NCBI GenBank assembly: GCA_964569295.1
Contig: CAZMVU010000025.1
Location: forward strand, 1-35,065
From: CAZMVU01 sp964569295
Lineage (GTDB): Bacteria > Hydrogenedentota > Hydrogenedentia > Hydrogenedentales > JAGMZX01
Direction: 5' to 3'
DNA: 35,065 nucleotides
Within the stretch, counting starts at the first letter, position 1, and each line of letters starts with the position of its first letter. The notes below the pieces were generated by a model that was not told the DNA's origin, made no database searches, and worked only from the letters and a program-made list of their open reading frames with translations. Position numbers and translations under genes: made by a program. Shown here piece by piece: positions 23,701 through 31,069 of this stretch.

Positions 23701-24277
23701 GGGCACGCGCCATGGCACCATCGGCCGGCCGCTGCCGGGCATCGGGCTCAAGGTGCTTGACCCCGATACCGGCGAGGAAGCGCCGGCCGGCACCCCCGGG
23801 CTGCTGCACATCAGCGGCCCGAACATCATGCGCGGCTATCTCGACCTGCCGGAGAAAACGGACGAAGTACTCAAAGACGGCTGGTACGAGACGGGTGATA
23901 TCGCCGCGGTGGACGAGGACGGATTCATCACGATTACGGACCGGCTCGCGCGTTTCTCGAAGATTGCCGGCGAGATGGTGCCCCACACGAAGGTCGAGGA
24001 AACCCTCCACGAACTGCTTGAACTCGATGAACAACACCTCGCTGTCTCGAGCGTGGCCGACGAACGCAAAGGCGAGCGGCTCGTCGTGCTGCACACGCTG
24101 AGCGATGAACAAATCAATACGCTGCTGAAGAAATTGCCCCAGTCCGATCTGCCGAACCTGTGGCGCCCCCGGGCAGATGCTTTTCACCGTATCAACGAGA
24201 TTCCCGTGCTCGGCACGGGCAAGCTCGACATTCGCGGCCTGCGCACGCGCGCCAATGAATTGGACGGCGAAGCATGA
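20732..24277 (+). CDS. aas: LplT-Aas fusion: lysophospholipid flippase, acyltransferase and acyl-ACP synthetase
   Basis: A 1181-residue three-part membrane protein for lysophospholipid recycling. Residues 1-430 form a 12-helix MFS transporter of the LplT type (FQGAFNDNLYQYVI, DRYSKQKVALATKYLE). Residues about 455-640 are a PlsC acyltransferase with NHISFVD (His489, Asp494). Residues about 650-1175 are an AMP-forming synthetase with IIFSSGSEGAPKGVQLT, GYGTTECAPV, ETGDIAAVDEDG and GTGKLD. In E. coli LplT flips lysophosphatidylethanolamine inward and Aas reacylates it; a single chain would join both steps. AAGGAG 8 nt upstream fixes ATG 20732; ATG 20684 has no such site. It overlaps the next gene by ATGA. 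Confidence 0.9.
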   Translation: MAKASRITAPSNRDFNRRGFWALIATQFQGAFNDNLYQYVIMLLLVARGVTVIEAHELTGVVRFVNSETFVLSFAVVVFSMPFIIFPSLFGALTDRYSKQKVALATKYLEIVVMLLGGVAFYIGNPVFIWVVLFLMGTQSAMFSPAKYGIIPEIMPEPRISWGNGILQMGTIIAIIAGTALAGPLYDALEGQIYFASGILMALSATGILAAHFITRPPAANPDIPIPKNPFLPWAGMGTYFKAIWHDRFLFSVIVGYIYFWFGGILVRQSVLSFGNTTLQLSETYVTPLVASMALGIGIGALAAGYLSRDKIEMGIVPIGAAGMGVFALALSTLGVLHQWFMPTLPEDATKFVSLEGFEGYYVLCVGCMLMLGVFAGLFDVPLAAAIQARAPRNMKGGVIATTNMLTFVGMLIAGVLFGVLGAFQLTSYHIFMVSALMSVAMCIYLIYMLPQVLLRAWMWILTNTLYRIRVLGRGYVPEEGGALLVANHISFVDVLFLYASTDREITFIVGKEVLKSGWIRRFARLLHLILVDTDRDDGPQEALRQARAVLAKGGVVCVSYERRLKADAPPMPYHDDYGVLTEGLDVPVAPVHIARLWGSIYSFDDDGRFHFMRPPHIPYPVMVRYGPQVADTSGAAVRNTLLRMGTDSYKQRPLTHTLLHRGLIAMARRHKRRLCVADAVTGELSFFKTLVGTIAFARKLNQILDKQPCVGLLLPPSVGGTLANAALQLMGRVPVNLNYTASPEAMASAASQCGITQVLTSKKFLERLPLDVPGEALYLEDIREQISGTNRLAALMLALFAPIWLIERAAGSPRKRTSDDLATIIFSSGSEGAPKGVQLTQRNILSNIEAGLETFPHGPDERMMAFLPFFHSFGFTGTLWLMLHSGCGVVFHANPLESRAIGGLVEKYKCTFMIATPTFLNSLMRRCRPEQLQSLAWVVVGAEKLPERLRMAFKTKHGTEPMEGYGTTECAPVVSVNTPDFHSPGFYSVGTRHGTIGRPLPGIGLKVLDPDTGEEAPAGTPGLLHISGPNIMRGYLDLPEKTDEVLKDGWYETGDIAAVDEDGFITITDRLARFSKIAGEMVPHTKVEETLHELLELDEQHLAVSSVADERKGERLVVLHTLSDEQINTLLKKLPQSDLPNLWRPRADAFHRINEIPVLGTGKLDIRGLRTRANELDGEA

Positions 24278-25200
24278 AGCGCCGCGTACGCGGCTGCCTG
24301 CTGCTGTTTATGGTTTTTGCCGCAGTCAGTGCGGTAGGCTATGGTGCCATGCTCATTGGAAGTGACCACTTCGTAGCGCGTTATGTCGCCCGCACGCCGC
24401 GCGACCCCGACACAGGCATCATGCACGGGGCCGAGCAACGCGACCTGATCCCCCCCAACCCGCGCGGGGCCGTACTGCTGGTGCATGGCTTCAACGGTTC
24501 CCCGAACAACTTCCACGAGCTGCCCGAACAACTCGCAGCAGCGGGTTGGCGCGCCAAGGCCATCCTGTTGCCGGGACACGGCACCACCCCCTACGACTTC
24601 GAGAAGGTCACGCCGGCGCACCTGATCGCGGCCGTGCGCACAGCCCTCGCCGCATTGCAGCAAGAACACGACACGGTCGTGCTGCTCGGCCATTCCATGG
24701 GCGGGGCCATCGCCACGATAGCCGCCGCCGAAACCCCGCCCGCTGCGCTCATTCTCGCATCCCCTTTCTTCCGCGTCACCCATAAATGGTTCTATATCTT
24801 CTCGGCTGAGCACTGGGCAAATCTCACATCGCCATTCGTGCGCTGGGCGCCGTCAGTGCGCGAACCCGTCAACCGCCCGGAGGCACGCAGCCAGATCGTG
24901 TCCTACCGCTGGGCCCCCACACGGGGCATACTCACCGCCATCGCCCTTGCCGAAGCCGCCGGCAACCCCGATCTGCTCACGCGCATTACGTGTCCGGTGC
25001 TGCTCGTGCACTCCCGGTTGGACCAGGTGACGGATCCCGCTGCCGCCACAGCCGCGCTGGCACAAATGCCCGCCGCCGTCAAGAAGACCACTTGGCTTAC
25101 CCGGTCGGACCACGTGATCTTCTGGGACTATGAACGGGATACCGTAGCCGATGCGGTGGCGAATTTCCTTGAACAGATCGACGCGAAAACTGCGCAATAG
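24274..25200 (+). CDS. Alpha/beta hydrolase, lysophospholipase/carboxylesterase-like
   Basis: A 308-residue hydrolase with a hydrophobic N-terminal helix (about residue 7-27), so it is likely membrane-anchored facing the periplasm. The fold is complete: LLVHGFNGSPNNF (oxyanion loop), LPGHGTTPYDF, LGHSMGGAIA with the nucleophile Ser141, LLVHSRLDQVTDP (acid) and TRSDHVIFWDYE (histidine). The motif set resembles monoacylglycerol lipase or Est30-type carboxylesterases. Its ATG overlaps the stop of the LplT-Aas fusion (ATGA at 24274-24277), so the two are translationally coupled. A lipase acting on lysophospholipids or damaged acyl chains would suit this setting; the substrate is inference. Confidence 0.85.
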   Translation: MKRRVRGCLLLFMVFAAVSAVGYGAMLIGSDHFVARYVARTPRDPDTGIMHGAEQRDLIPPNPRGAVLLVHGFNGSPNNFHELPEQLAAAGWRAKAILLPGHGTTPYDFEKVTPAHLIAAVRTALAALQQEHDTVVLLGHSMGGAIATIAAAETPPAALILASPFFRVTHKWFYIFSAEHWANLTSPFVRWAPSVREPVNRPEARSQIVSYRWAPTRGILTAIALAEAAGNPDLLTRITCPVLLVHSRLDQVTDPAAATAALAQMPAAVKKTTWLTRSDHVIFWDYERDTVADAVANFLEQIDAKTAQ

Positions 25201-25337
25201 GCCCACCAGGCGCATGTTCGACGCCGGCGCACCGTGCCTTGGACGGGCGGGCGGCAAACGCCCTTCCCGCGCGGCCACGACAGGCCATACCCACCGCATT
25301 ACTTATAGCGCTGATAAACCAGCGGCACAACCACACA

Positions 25338-26270
25338 TCACCCGCCGGTTCGCTCTCGGATGGCGTCGCGTTGCACATACTGGATGGTTCTGGCTATCGC
25401 CTTCGCCTTGAGGTCCATGCCGTGCAGGTGCAGGTGGCAAAGGTCAATGAACATCTGGAGCCCCCCCTGTAATTGTTCCGCAACATGGATATACAGCACG
25501 TCATGCTCGTGCGCGTAGGCTTTGAGCTCCTCATTGAACAGGCCCGCCGCGTGCGCATAGCCGTCCACACGGAACGGCCAGGAACTGGCGTAAAAGTGGA
25601 GGTGATCGAGATAGGCCTTTTCGCAGGCCGGCATTCCGGCCGCATCCGGCGCGGCAAAGCTGCATACAGCCAGACGTACACCCCGGGCGGCACAGCGGGT
25701 GCGCATCGCCTCGATGTGCTGGAAGGTCGATTCCCGCAATACCCGGCGCAGGCTGGCATCTGCGGGCATAACCCACCCGCCGCACCATTGCCGTACCGCG
25801 TAACTGTGGTTCAATGCACGCTGCAAACCCGCAGGAAGCCAGGACAACGGCGATTCCCCTTCGAGAAGAGTGTCCAGCTCCCGGACCAACTCATTGTAAA
25901 AGTTGTACACGACAACCATATCGGGGTCGAGGGCTAGAAAATCGTCGAAACGATCCAACGCCGTACCGGTGTGCCCGGCATAAATACCCGCATTCACCAC
26001 CTCGATCTTGTCCGTGGCAAACCGGCGCCGCAGCTTTTCTTCAAGCAGGTTGGGATAGGTCAGCGCGTTGTACGGTCCTTCCACGGTGGTCGAGCCGCCA
26101 ATGCATACAATCCGGTAGATTCCGCCCGGCTTGGGCACCGCTACCGGGTCGTCTCGGAAACCATGGCTGTTCGTCGAGAAATACGTCTGCGGCCAAATGG
26201 CGCTTTCTATATGCACGCGCAGATTCGGCATAAACCGGAACCACGGCTCCGCCCAGATGGCGGGGCGCAC
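25338..26270 (-). CDS. SGNH/GDSL hydrolase domain (3' part of a TAG-interrupted gene)
   Basis: The catalytic half of a secreted or membrane-bound SGNH esterase/acyltransferase. In this 310-residue piece, CIGGSTTVEG holds the nucleophile (Ser60), VNAGIYAGHTG gives the block II glycine, VVVYNFYNEL the block III asparagine, and FIDLCHLHLHG the Asp-x-x-His of block V, so all four catalytic blocks are intact. The GTG at 26270 has no ribosome binding site. The frame continues upstream for 12 codons to a TAG at 26309-26307 and then, in the same frame, into the 205-residue membrane-anchored piece. Family members normally have an N-terminal helix and FRFMPN-type segment in one chain, so the two were probably a single gene. 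Confidence 0.8.
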   Translation of the reverse strand: MRPAIWAEPWFRFMPNLRVHIESAIWPQTYFSTNSHGFRDDPVAVPKPGGIYRIVCIGGSTTVEGPYNALTYPNLLEEKLRRRFATDKIEVVNAGIYAGHTGTALDRFDDFLALDPDMVVVYNFYNELVRELDTLLEGESPLSWLPAGLQRALNHSYAVRQWCGGWVMPADASLRRVLRESTFQHIEAMRTRCAARGVRLAVCSFAAPDAAGMPACEKAYLDHLHFYASSWPFRVDGYAHAAGLFNEELKAYAHEHDVLYIHVAEQLQGGLQMFIDLCHLHLHGMDLKAKAIARTIQYVQRDAIRERTGG

Positions 26271-26306
26271 AAAGACAGCGATGGGGGCGTCCGGTGCGGC
26301 TTCCGG

Positions 26307-26924
26307 CTACACGAGCGCGTGGAGAACGTAGTAGCGCGTGGTTTCGGGCGCGGTTTTGATGGTGATTTCTTCGCGATGGAATGCGCTGGGGCGGCCTATC
26401 TTCGCAAGAAGGTTTTCGATGGCGCCCGTTGCTTGTTCTCCGAACGCCGCCTGCAATCGGCGGCCGGGGCGGATCCGCGCCTGGAATTCCGCAAGGGGGA
26501 CGCTTTCCGGCGCTGGCCAGATTGCCGCGATCTGGCCCGCAGGAGTACATGCCAGGATAAGCTCCCCCCGTTGGCGTGCAAGTTCAGCGCGCCCGGCGTG
26601 GTCCCGCTTGAAATAGTCGGTTCGTGGCGGCGCCAGCGGAAGTTGCTCGCCCGCCATTGCACGCTCATTGAGATGCTCGAGGATGCGCTTGTGGTCATTA
26701 CGCTGCGCAAATTGGAGTGCCTCTGCGAGTTGCAGGTTGTCCCTGTCTCTATGGTGTTGATAGAGGGCCGCCAGTTCAATCAGCATCACGGCGGCGCCTA
26801 TCCACAGGAGGCCGCTCCCGGAATAAAAGAGAACCTTGATGCCCTTCTTCACGGCCCGCTGCACCCGCCCCACAGGCGGCGGCGCCGTTCCGCGCGGGCT
26901 GTCCTGCCGCCAAGGCCGGCACAC
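26307..26924 (-). CDS. Membrane-anchored N-terminal part of the SGNH hydrolase gene
   Basis: A 205-residue piece. After a basic start comes one transmembrane helix (about 33-52), a charged helical region (about 55-110), and a domain with strands such as GELILACTPAGQIAAIWP ending in RYYVLHALV. It stops at TAG (26309-26307), and translation past that stop runs in frame through a 12-residue PEAAPDAPIAVF linker into the SGNH hydrolase domain. As a separate protein it has no recognised family; as the N-terminus of a 528-codon gene it makes sense. The exact start is uncertain: GTG codons at 26924 and further in are possible, none with a clear ribosome binding site. Confidence 0.6.
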   Translation of the reverse strand: MCRPWRQDSPRGTAPPPVGRVQRAVKKGIKVLFYSGSGLLWIGAAVMLIELAALYQHHRDRDNLQLAEALQFAQRNDHKRILEHLNERAMAGEQLPLAPPRTDYFKRDHAGRAELARQRGELILACTPAGQIAAIWPAPESVPLAEFQARIRPGRRLQAAFGEQATGAIENLLAKIGRPSAFHREEITIKTAPETTRYYVLHALV

Positions 26925-27155
26925 GGCCGCGCCTCGGCATTCAAGAACCGGGCCCGCACGCCACGCGCTATGCCATGCGTTTGGGAAGTGGCGCCCCTTG
27001 GCCGGGGCGTTTGGCGTTTATGCAAAAGCACGATGGGAAACATTCCTTCGTACAGCACAAAACCTGCGTTTTCAAGAAGCGTTTTGTATTGTACGAGCGG
27101 CCTCTGCGCAGATCAAAGCATCCACCCCATAGAGGCGGCCCACACCCAGCAGAAA

Positions 27156-27181
27156 CGGCCGGGCAGCCGTGTGCCCGGCCG
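27156..27181 (-). terminator. Intrinsic-type terminator downstream of sodA
   Basis: CGGCCGGGCA (27156-27165) and TGCCCGGCCG (27172-27181) form a perfect 10-bp GC stem with a 6-nt loop, 33 bp past the sodA stop. On the minus strand it is followed by only TTT, so the U tract is short. Confidence 0.6.
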
Positions 27182-27214
27182 CAGGGAAAGCACGATTGTT
27201 TATGCCGGAGGCCG

Positions 27215-27826
27215 TTACTGCTGCGCCGCGAGGAACAGCTCGCCGACCTTAGTCCAGTTTACCGTGTTCCACCACGCCTGGATGTAATCCGGCCGGCGGT
27301 TCTGGTAGTTCAGGTAGTAGGCATGTTCCCAGACGTCCAACGTGAGTACCGGGATATCGCCCTGCGTGATCGGACTGTCCTGGTTGGCCGAGCTGTAGCA
27401 TGCCAGCTTGCCGTTTTTCACGACGAGCCAGGCCCAGCCGCTGCCGAACTGGCCGGCCGCCGCTTTGCTGAAGGTGTCCTTGAAGTTGTCGAAGCTGCCG
27501 AAGACGCCGTTGATGGCGTCAGCCAGGTCACCCGCGGGCGCGCCACCGCCATTGGGCCCCATGATCTGCCAGAACAGGGTGTGATTGGCGTGGCCGCCGC
27601 CGTGGTTGATGACAGCCTGGCGCTTTTCTTCGGGCACGTCGTTGATGTTGCGCAGCACCTCTTCGATGCTTTTGCCTTGCATGGCGGTGACGCCGTCGAG
27701 GGCGTCGTTCACCTTGTTGACATAGCTCTGGTGGTGCTTGTCATGGTGTAATTCCATGGTGCGCGCGTCGATGTGGGGTTCCAATGCGTCAAATGAGTAG
27801 GGTAGTGGGGGTAGCTGGTAAGCCAT
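27215..27826 (-). CDS. sodA: Superoxide dismutase, manganese type
   Basis: A 203-residue cytoplasmic enzyme that dismutates superoxide to oxygen and peroxide. Metal ligands are visible in LHHDKHHQSYV (first His), GGGHANHTLFW (second His) and DVWEHAYY (Asp and third His). GGGHANH together with SSANQDSP, which carries the second-sphere glutamine in the Mn-type position, favours manganese over iron. The start MAYQLPPLPY at 27826 matches the family N-terminus, with purine-rich AAGGAGACGGAG upstream; longer in-frame starts add only unrelated residues. It is monocistronic, with a hairpin terminator after it and a long divergent promoter region before it. Confidence 0.95.
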   Translation of the reverse strand: MAYQLPPLPYSFDALEPHIDARTMELHHDKHHQSYVNKVNDALDGVTAMQGKSIEEVLRNINDVPEEKRQAVINHGGGHANHTLFWQIMGPNGGGAPAGDLADAINGVFGSFDNFKDTFSKAAAGQFGSGWAWLVVKNGKLACYSSANQDSPITQGDIPVLTLDVWEHAYYLNYQNRRPDYIQAWWNTVNWTKVGELFLAAQQ

Positions 27827-28193
27827 GGCTCTCCGTCTCCTTCGTGGTCTGTTCCGTCGTTTCTGGTTGTTCTTAGAAACGCCCCGTGCTTCCCAGCCAG
27901 CGGCCCCACCCTGTTGCCGGCTATGACCGGAATTACAGAAAACCAACCATACATAGAATGGCTGCCCCCCTGCCCTCAACACGGTGTTGCACAAACACTG
28001 CTCGGACCGGAAAGGCACGCAAGCGTACCATCTACTCTACACAACGGATGGGCGGGCTGTTAAATTCCCTGAATGCTGCGGCCTCCGGGTGGGACGGATG
28101 CCCGTGTATATCATGGTGGAAAAACACATGCCAACTGCGGTATGCTAATTCTGCGGTTGGACGAAACCAATACACCGCACGGGAAGGAACAGC
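27827..28193. other. 367-bp divergent intergenic region (sodA / PilZ)
   Basis: It separates sodA (minus) from the PilZ gene (plus). A palindrome, CAACAC (27977-27982) and GTGTTG (27984-27989) around one G, overlaps a weak minus-strand match TTGAGG-N18-TATGTA (27979-27974 and 27955-27950), so it may be a sodA operator. Near the PilZ gene CCAAC (28131-28135) and GTTGG (28156-28160) flank a TATGCT (28141-28146). No gene or RNA was recognised. Confidence 0.4.
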
Positions 28194-28703
28194 ATGGCAG
28201 CGCATAAACCAATCTATATCGACGGCGAAATCGACCACGGTTCGGAGATGGTCTGGTCCGAGACGCAGAAGTCATTACATCGGGGCCGGCGGCGGGCGCC
28301 GCGCACGGAAGTGTTCCGGCCGTGCCTGGTGTGGCTGCAAATCGCGCCACAGCTCAAGCTGCAAGGCGTGGTGATGGACCTGACGCCCTATGGGCTGCGT
28401 GTGCGGCTCATCGAACACATTCCACCAGGGACGGCGGTAGCCGTGCAGATGATGCGCGACGAGGAATTCGCGGTGCCGCTTTCGCCGCCACTCGAGGCAA
28501 CGATTGTTCGAAACGAAGCGGTGCCGGAAGGTTTGACAGATCATGGCCTGCGTGTCGAGCAGAAGCCTATCAAACAAACGAACACGACGCGGCCGATCAG
28601 CGCATACCGTTCGCGCACACCGCGCCGGCCGCGCACGCGCATGCACACGCTGGATGTTACCCTGGGCAACCGGGGTTCGGGAGGATACGGGCGCCGTGGC
28701 TAA
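28194..28703 (+). CDS. PilZ domain protein (putative c-di-GMP sensor)
   Basis: A 169-residue protein. After about 30 polar residues comes RRRAPR, fitting the PilZ arginine motif RxxxR, then a beta-barrel core with VVMDLTPYGLRV, which fits the second motif (D/N)xSxxG with Thr for Ser. Both binding motifs are thus present in near-canonical form, so c-di-GMP binding is plausible but unproven. The C-terminal 45 residues are basic and disordered (RTPRRPRTRMH). AAGGAA about 6 nt upstream supports the start. Its last codons overlap the start of the receiver-domain gene, suggesting the two are made together as one signalling unit. Confidence 0.75.
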   Translation: MAAHKPIYIDGEIDHGSEMVWSETQKSLHRGRRRAPRTEVFRPCLVWLQIAPQLKLQGVVMDLTPYGLRVRLIEHIPPGTAVAVQMMRDEEFAVPLSPPLEATIVRNEAVPEGLTDHGLRVEQKPIKQTNTTRPISAYRSRTPRRPRTRMHTLDVTLGNRGSGGYGRRG

Positions 28704-29079
28704 TCCAAAAATTCTCATCGTGGACGACGAGCCGGATGTGGTGATGCTCATCGAGCGTACCCTGAAGGCGGAAGGGTTCGACGTCGTGCGCGCCTATGAC
28801 GGCATTGCCGCACTCGACCTGGTGGAAACGGAAAAACCGGATTTGGTGCTGCTGGACATCATGATGCCGATGATGAGCGGCTACGAGGTGTGCGAACAAC
28901 TCAAGGCGAACCCGGAAACCCAGCAGATTCCCGTGGTGTGCCTGTCATCCGCGCACACACCGGATGCGCGCGCGCAAAGCCTGCATGTGGGCGCCGTGAC
29001 CCTCATTACCAAGCCCTTTCTCCCCGCGGAACTCGTGGCGCAGGTTCGCCGCCACCTTCCGGAAAACGAGAGCGTCTAG
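28696..29079 (+). CDS. Single-domain response regulator (receiver protein)
   Basis: A 127-residue CheY-like receiver with no output domain. The acidic pocket is in ILIVDDEPDV, the phospho-acceptor aspartate in LVLLDIMMPMMSGYE, the Thr/Ser switch in VVCLSSAHTPD and the conserved lysine in LITKPF. GTG 28696 is chosen because the family fold starts there; GGGAGG lies 11 nt upstream, a slightly long spacing, and the start overlaps the PilZ stop by 8 nt. The frame continues upstream inside the PilZ gene without similarity. No histidine kinase is in the window. Pairing with a PilZ protein suggests a regulatory module linking phosphorelay and c-di-GMP. Confidence 0.88.
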   Translation: MANPKILIVDDEPDVVMLIERTLKAEGFDVVRAYDGIAALDLVETEKPDLVLLDIMMPMMSGYEVCEQLKANPETQQIPVVCLSSAHTPDARAQSLHVGAVTLITKPFLPAELVAQVRRHLPENESV

Positions 29080-29142
29080 TATTTCGTCAGCCACGAGCGC
29101 CGGTGGTCATACGCACACGCATGACCGCGGGCGTTCGTTTGC

Positions 29143-29721
29143 ATGGGAAGCGCATCAACCGTGACATTGGCCAACCGTATCACGCTGTTCCGGGTCTTTC
29201 TCATCCCCGTATTCTGCACCTGCGTCTACGCCTATGCGCCGGCTCACCCCTGGCTGCGCTGGGCGGCCGCGGCCATTTATCTCGCCGCGGGCATCTCCGA
29301 TGTGCTCGACGGCTTCGTGGCGCGCCGCTGGAACCAACACTCGAAGTTCGGCGAACGCCTTGATCCGCTGGCCGACAAGCTAATCGTGAACCTGGGCTAC
29401 GTATTCATCGCCACAAACCCCCACTTCTACGACGTGCTGCCCGCCTGGTTCCTGTGGGTGCCCGTGGTCATTCTCCTCCGCGATGCGGTTATCACGCTGG
29501 GCGCGTTTCTCATCTCGGAGCTGCTGGGACCGCGCCAGATGCAGCCAAGCATGCTGGGAAAGTTGACCACCGCCTTTCAAATGGGTACGGTATTGGCCAT
29601 TCTTATCGGGCTGCCCTTCACCCCCCACTTGGTGGTGGCCACGCTCGTCATGACCCTATTGTCCTTCGTCAACTACCTGCTCGTGGGCGTGCAACACGCT
29701 TTCCGGGAAAAAACCACCTGA
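29143..29721 (+). CDS. pgsA: CDP-diacylglycerol-glycerol-3-phosphate phosphatidyltransferase
   Basis: A 192-residue inner-membrane enzyme of the CDP-alcohol phosphatidyltransferase family that makes phosphatidylglycerol phosphate. The full signature is visible: SDVLDGFVARRW followed by FGERLDPLADK, giving D-x2-D-G-x2-A-R and G-x3-D-x3-D, the metal and CDP site. Several hydrophobic helices follow. N-terminal LANRITLFRVFLIPVF is typical of PgsA rather than phosphatidylserine synthase. ATG 29143 has no clear ribosome binding site; GTG 29161, 6 codons in, has GGGAAG upstream and is an alternative. It abuts der, with one base between stop and ATG. Confidence 0.88.
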   Translation: MGSASTVTLANRITLFRVFLIPVFCTCVYAYAPAHPWLRWAAAAIYLAAGISDVLDGFVARRWNQHSKFGERLDPLADKLIVNLGYVFIATNPHFYDVLPAWFLWVPVVILLRDAVITLGAFLISELLGPRQMQPSMLGKLTTAFQMGTVLAILIGLPFTPHLVVATLVMTLLSFVNYLLVGVQHAFREKTT

Positions 29722-29722
29722 T

Positions 29723-31069
29723 ATGTCCAAACGCCAGAAACCGCCCCTGGTCGCCATTATCGGCCGGCCGAACGTGGGTAAATCCACGCTATTCAACCGC
29801 ATCATCGGCAAACAGCGGGCCATCGTGCACGATATCGAAGGCATCACCCGCGACCGCTACGAGGCCCGGGCTGTGCACAAGGGCAAGCACTTCCGTCTCG
29901 TCGACACGGGCGGGATCATGGAGAACCCTGTCGACCCCATCTCCCGGAAAATGCAGGACCAGGTGCAGGCCGCCATCGAAGCCGCCCGGGTAATCGTCTT
30001 TGTCGTCGACGCACAGGCAGATCCGACCCGCATGGATGAAGAAGTGCGCGATGCCCTGTTCCGCACCGGCAAACCCGTGGTGCTCGCAGCCAACAAGCTC
30101 GACAACCCGAAACTCGAGATGAATCGCTTCGAATTCTATGGACTCGGCATTGGCGACCCCATTGCCATTTCCTCGGGCCACGGCCTCGGCATCGAGGCAC
30201 TTTTGGATGCCCTCGCCGAGTACCTGCCGGCGCCGCCCCCCGCAGGGTACATGGAGGAAGAGGAAGACACGGTCACCCGGATCGCGGTGATCGGCAAGCC
30301 AAACGTCGGCAAATCATCTTTCGTGAACGCTATCCTGAACGAAGAGCGGACAATCGTCCACGAGAACCCGGGCACCACGCGCGACGCTATCGATGTCGAG
30401 TTCCGCTGGAAGGAGCGCGACTACCTCCTCATCGACACGGCGGGCCTGCGCAAGAAAGCGGGGATCAAGGCGCCCGTCGAGCACTTCAGCGTGAGCCGGT
30501 CGTTACGGGCCATTCGCCGCGCGCATGTGTGCCTTGTGCTGCTCGATGCCACTGAGGGCATTACAGAGCAGGACAAACGTATCCTTGGCTATACCATGGA
30601 GCAGGGCCGGCCTATGGTGCTCGTGCTCACCAAGTGGGATCTCATCGAAGACCGGGACGCCCATTTCAAGAAAATCGCGGAAGAAATCGACTTCAAGATG
30701 CCCCACATCAAGTTCGTGCCCTATGTCACCCTATCCAACATCACCCGCCAGCGGCTCTTTTCCACCTTCGAGTATGTGGACCGCGTGGCGGAAGAAGGCC
30801 GAAAGCGGATTCCCACCGGCGAACTGAACGCGTTCATCGACGAAGTGCGCGCCAAGCACCCCGCCCCTTCGCACAAAGGCAAGCGCGCGAAAATTCGTTA
30901 CGCCACGCAGGTATCCGTGCGGCCCACCACCTTTGTGCTGTTCGTAAACCAGAAATCGCTGTTCCATTTCAGTTACCTGCGCTTCATCGAAAACCAGCTC
31001 CGCGAGCGCTACACGTTCGAGGGCGTGCCCATCAAGATCGAATTGCGTCAGGGAAAGCCCAAGCCATGA
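29723..31069 (+). CDS. der: Ribosome biogenesis GTPase Der (EngA)
   Basis: A 448-residue essential GTPase with two tandem G domains that acts in 50S subunit assembly. Domain 1 (about 8-170) has IIGRPNVGKSTLFNR, ITRDRY, VDTGG and NKLD. Domain 2 (about 190-360) has VIGKPNVGKSSFVNA, TTRDAID, IDTAGLRKK and TKWD. A KH-like C-terminal domain (about 365-448) ends with ENQLRERYTFEGVPIKIE. The short acidic linker MEEEEDTV separates the two domains. The length and all G motifs are normal. ATG 29723 is one base after the pgsA stop, and plsY overlaps its end by ATGA, so pgsA, der and plsY look translationally linked. Confidence 0.95.
   Translation: MSKRQKPPLVAIIGRPNVGKSTLFNRIIGKQRAIVHDIEGITRDRYEARAVHKGKHFRLVDTGGIMENPVDPISRKMQDQVQAAIEAARVIVFVVDAQADPTRMDEEVRDALFRTGKPVVLAANKLDNPKLEMNRFEFYGLGIGDPIAISSGHGLGIEALLDALAEYLPAPPPAGYMEEEEDTVTRIAVIGKPNVGKSSFVNAILNEERTIVHENPGTTRDAIDVEFRWKERDYLLIDTAGLRKKAGIKAPVEHFSVSRSLRAIRRAHVCLVLLDATEGITEQDKRILGYTMEQGRPMVLVLTKWDLIEDRDAHFKKIAEEIDFKMPHIKFVPYVTLSNITRQRLFSTFEYVDRVAEEGRKRIPTGELNAFIDEVRAKHPAPSHKGKRAKIRYATQVSVRPTTFVLFVNQKSLFHFSYLRFIENQLRERYTFEGVPIKIELRQGKPKP

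Noticed and set aside
26307..26309. Pyrrolysine as the certain explanation of the internal TAG
   Set aside because: TAG ends other genes in the window, no pyl genes or methylamine methyltransferase are present, and a point mutation is simpler. It is kept only as one option.
25971..27287. 438-codon open frame on the plus strand
   Set aside because: It runs opposite the TAG-interrupted SGNH gene and into sodA, without any recognisable domain.
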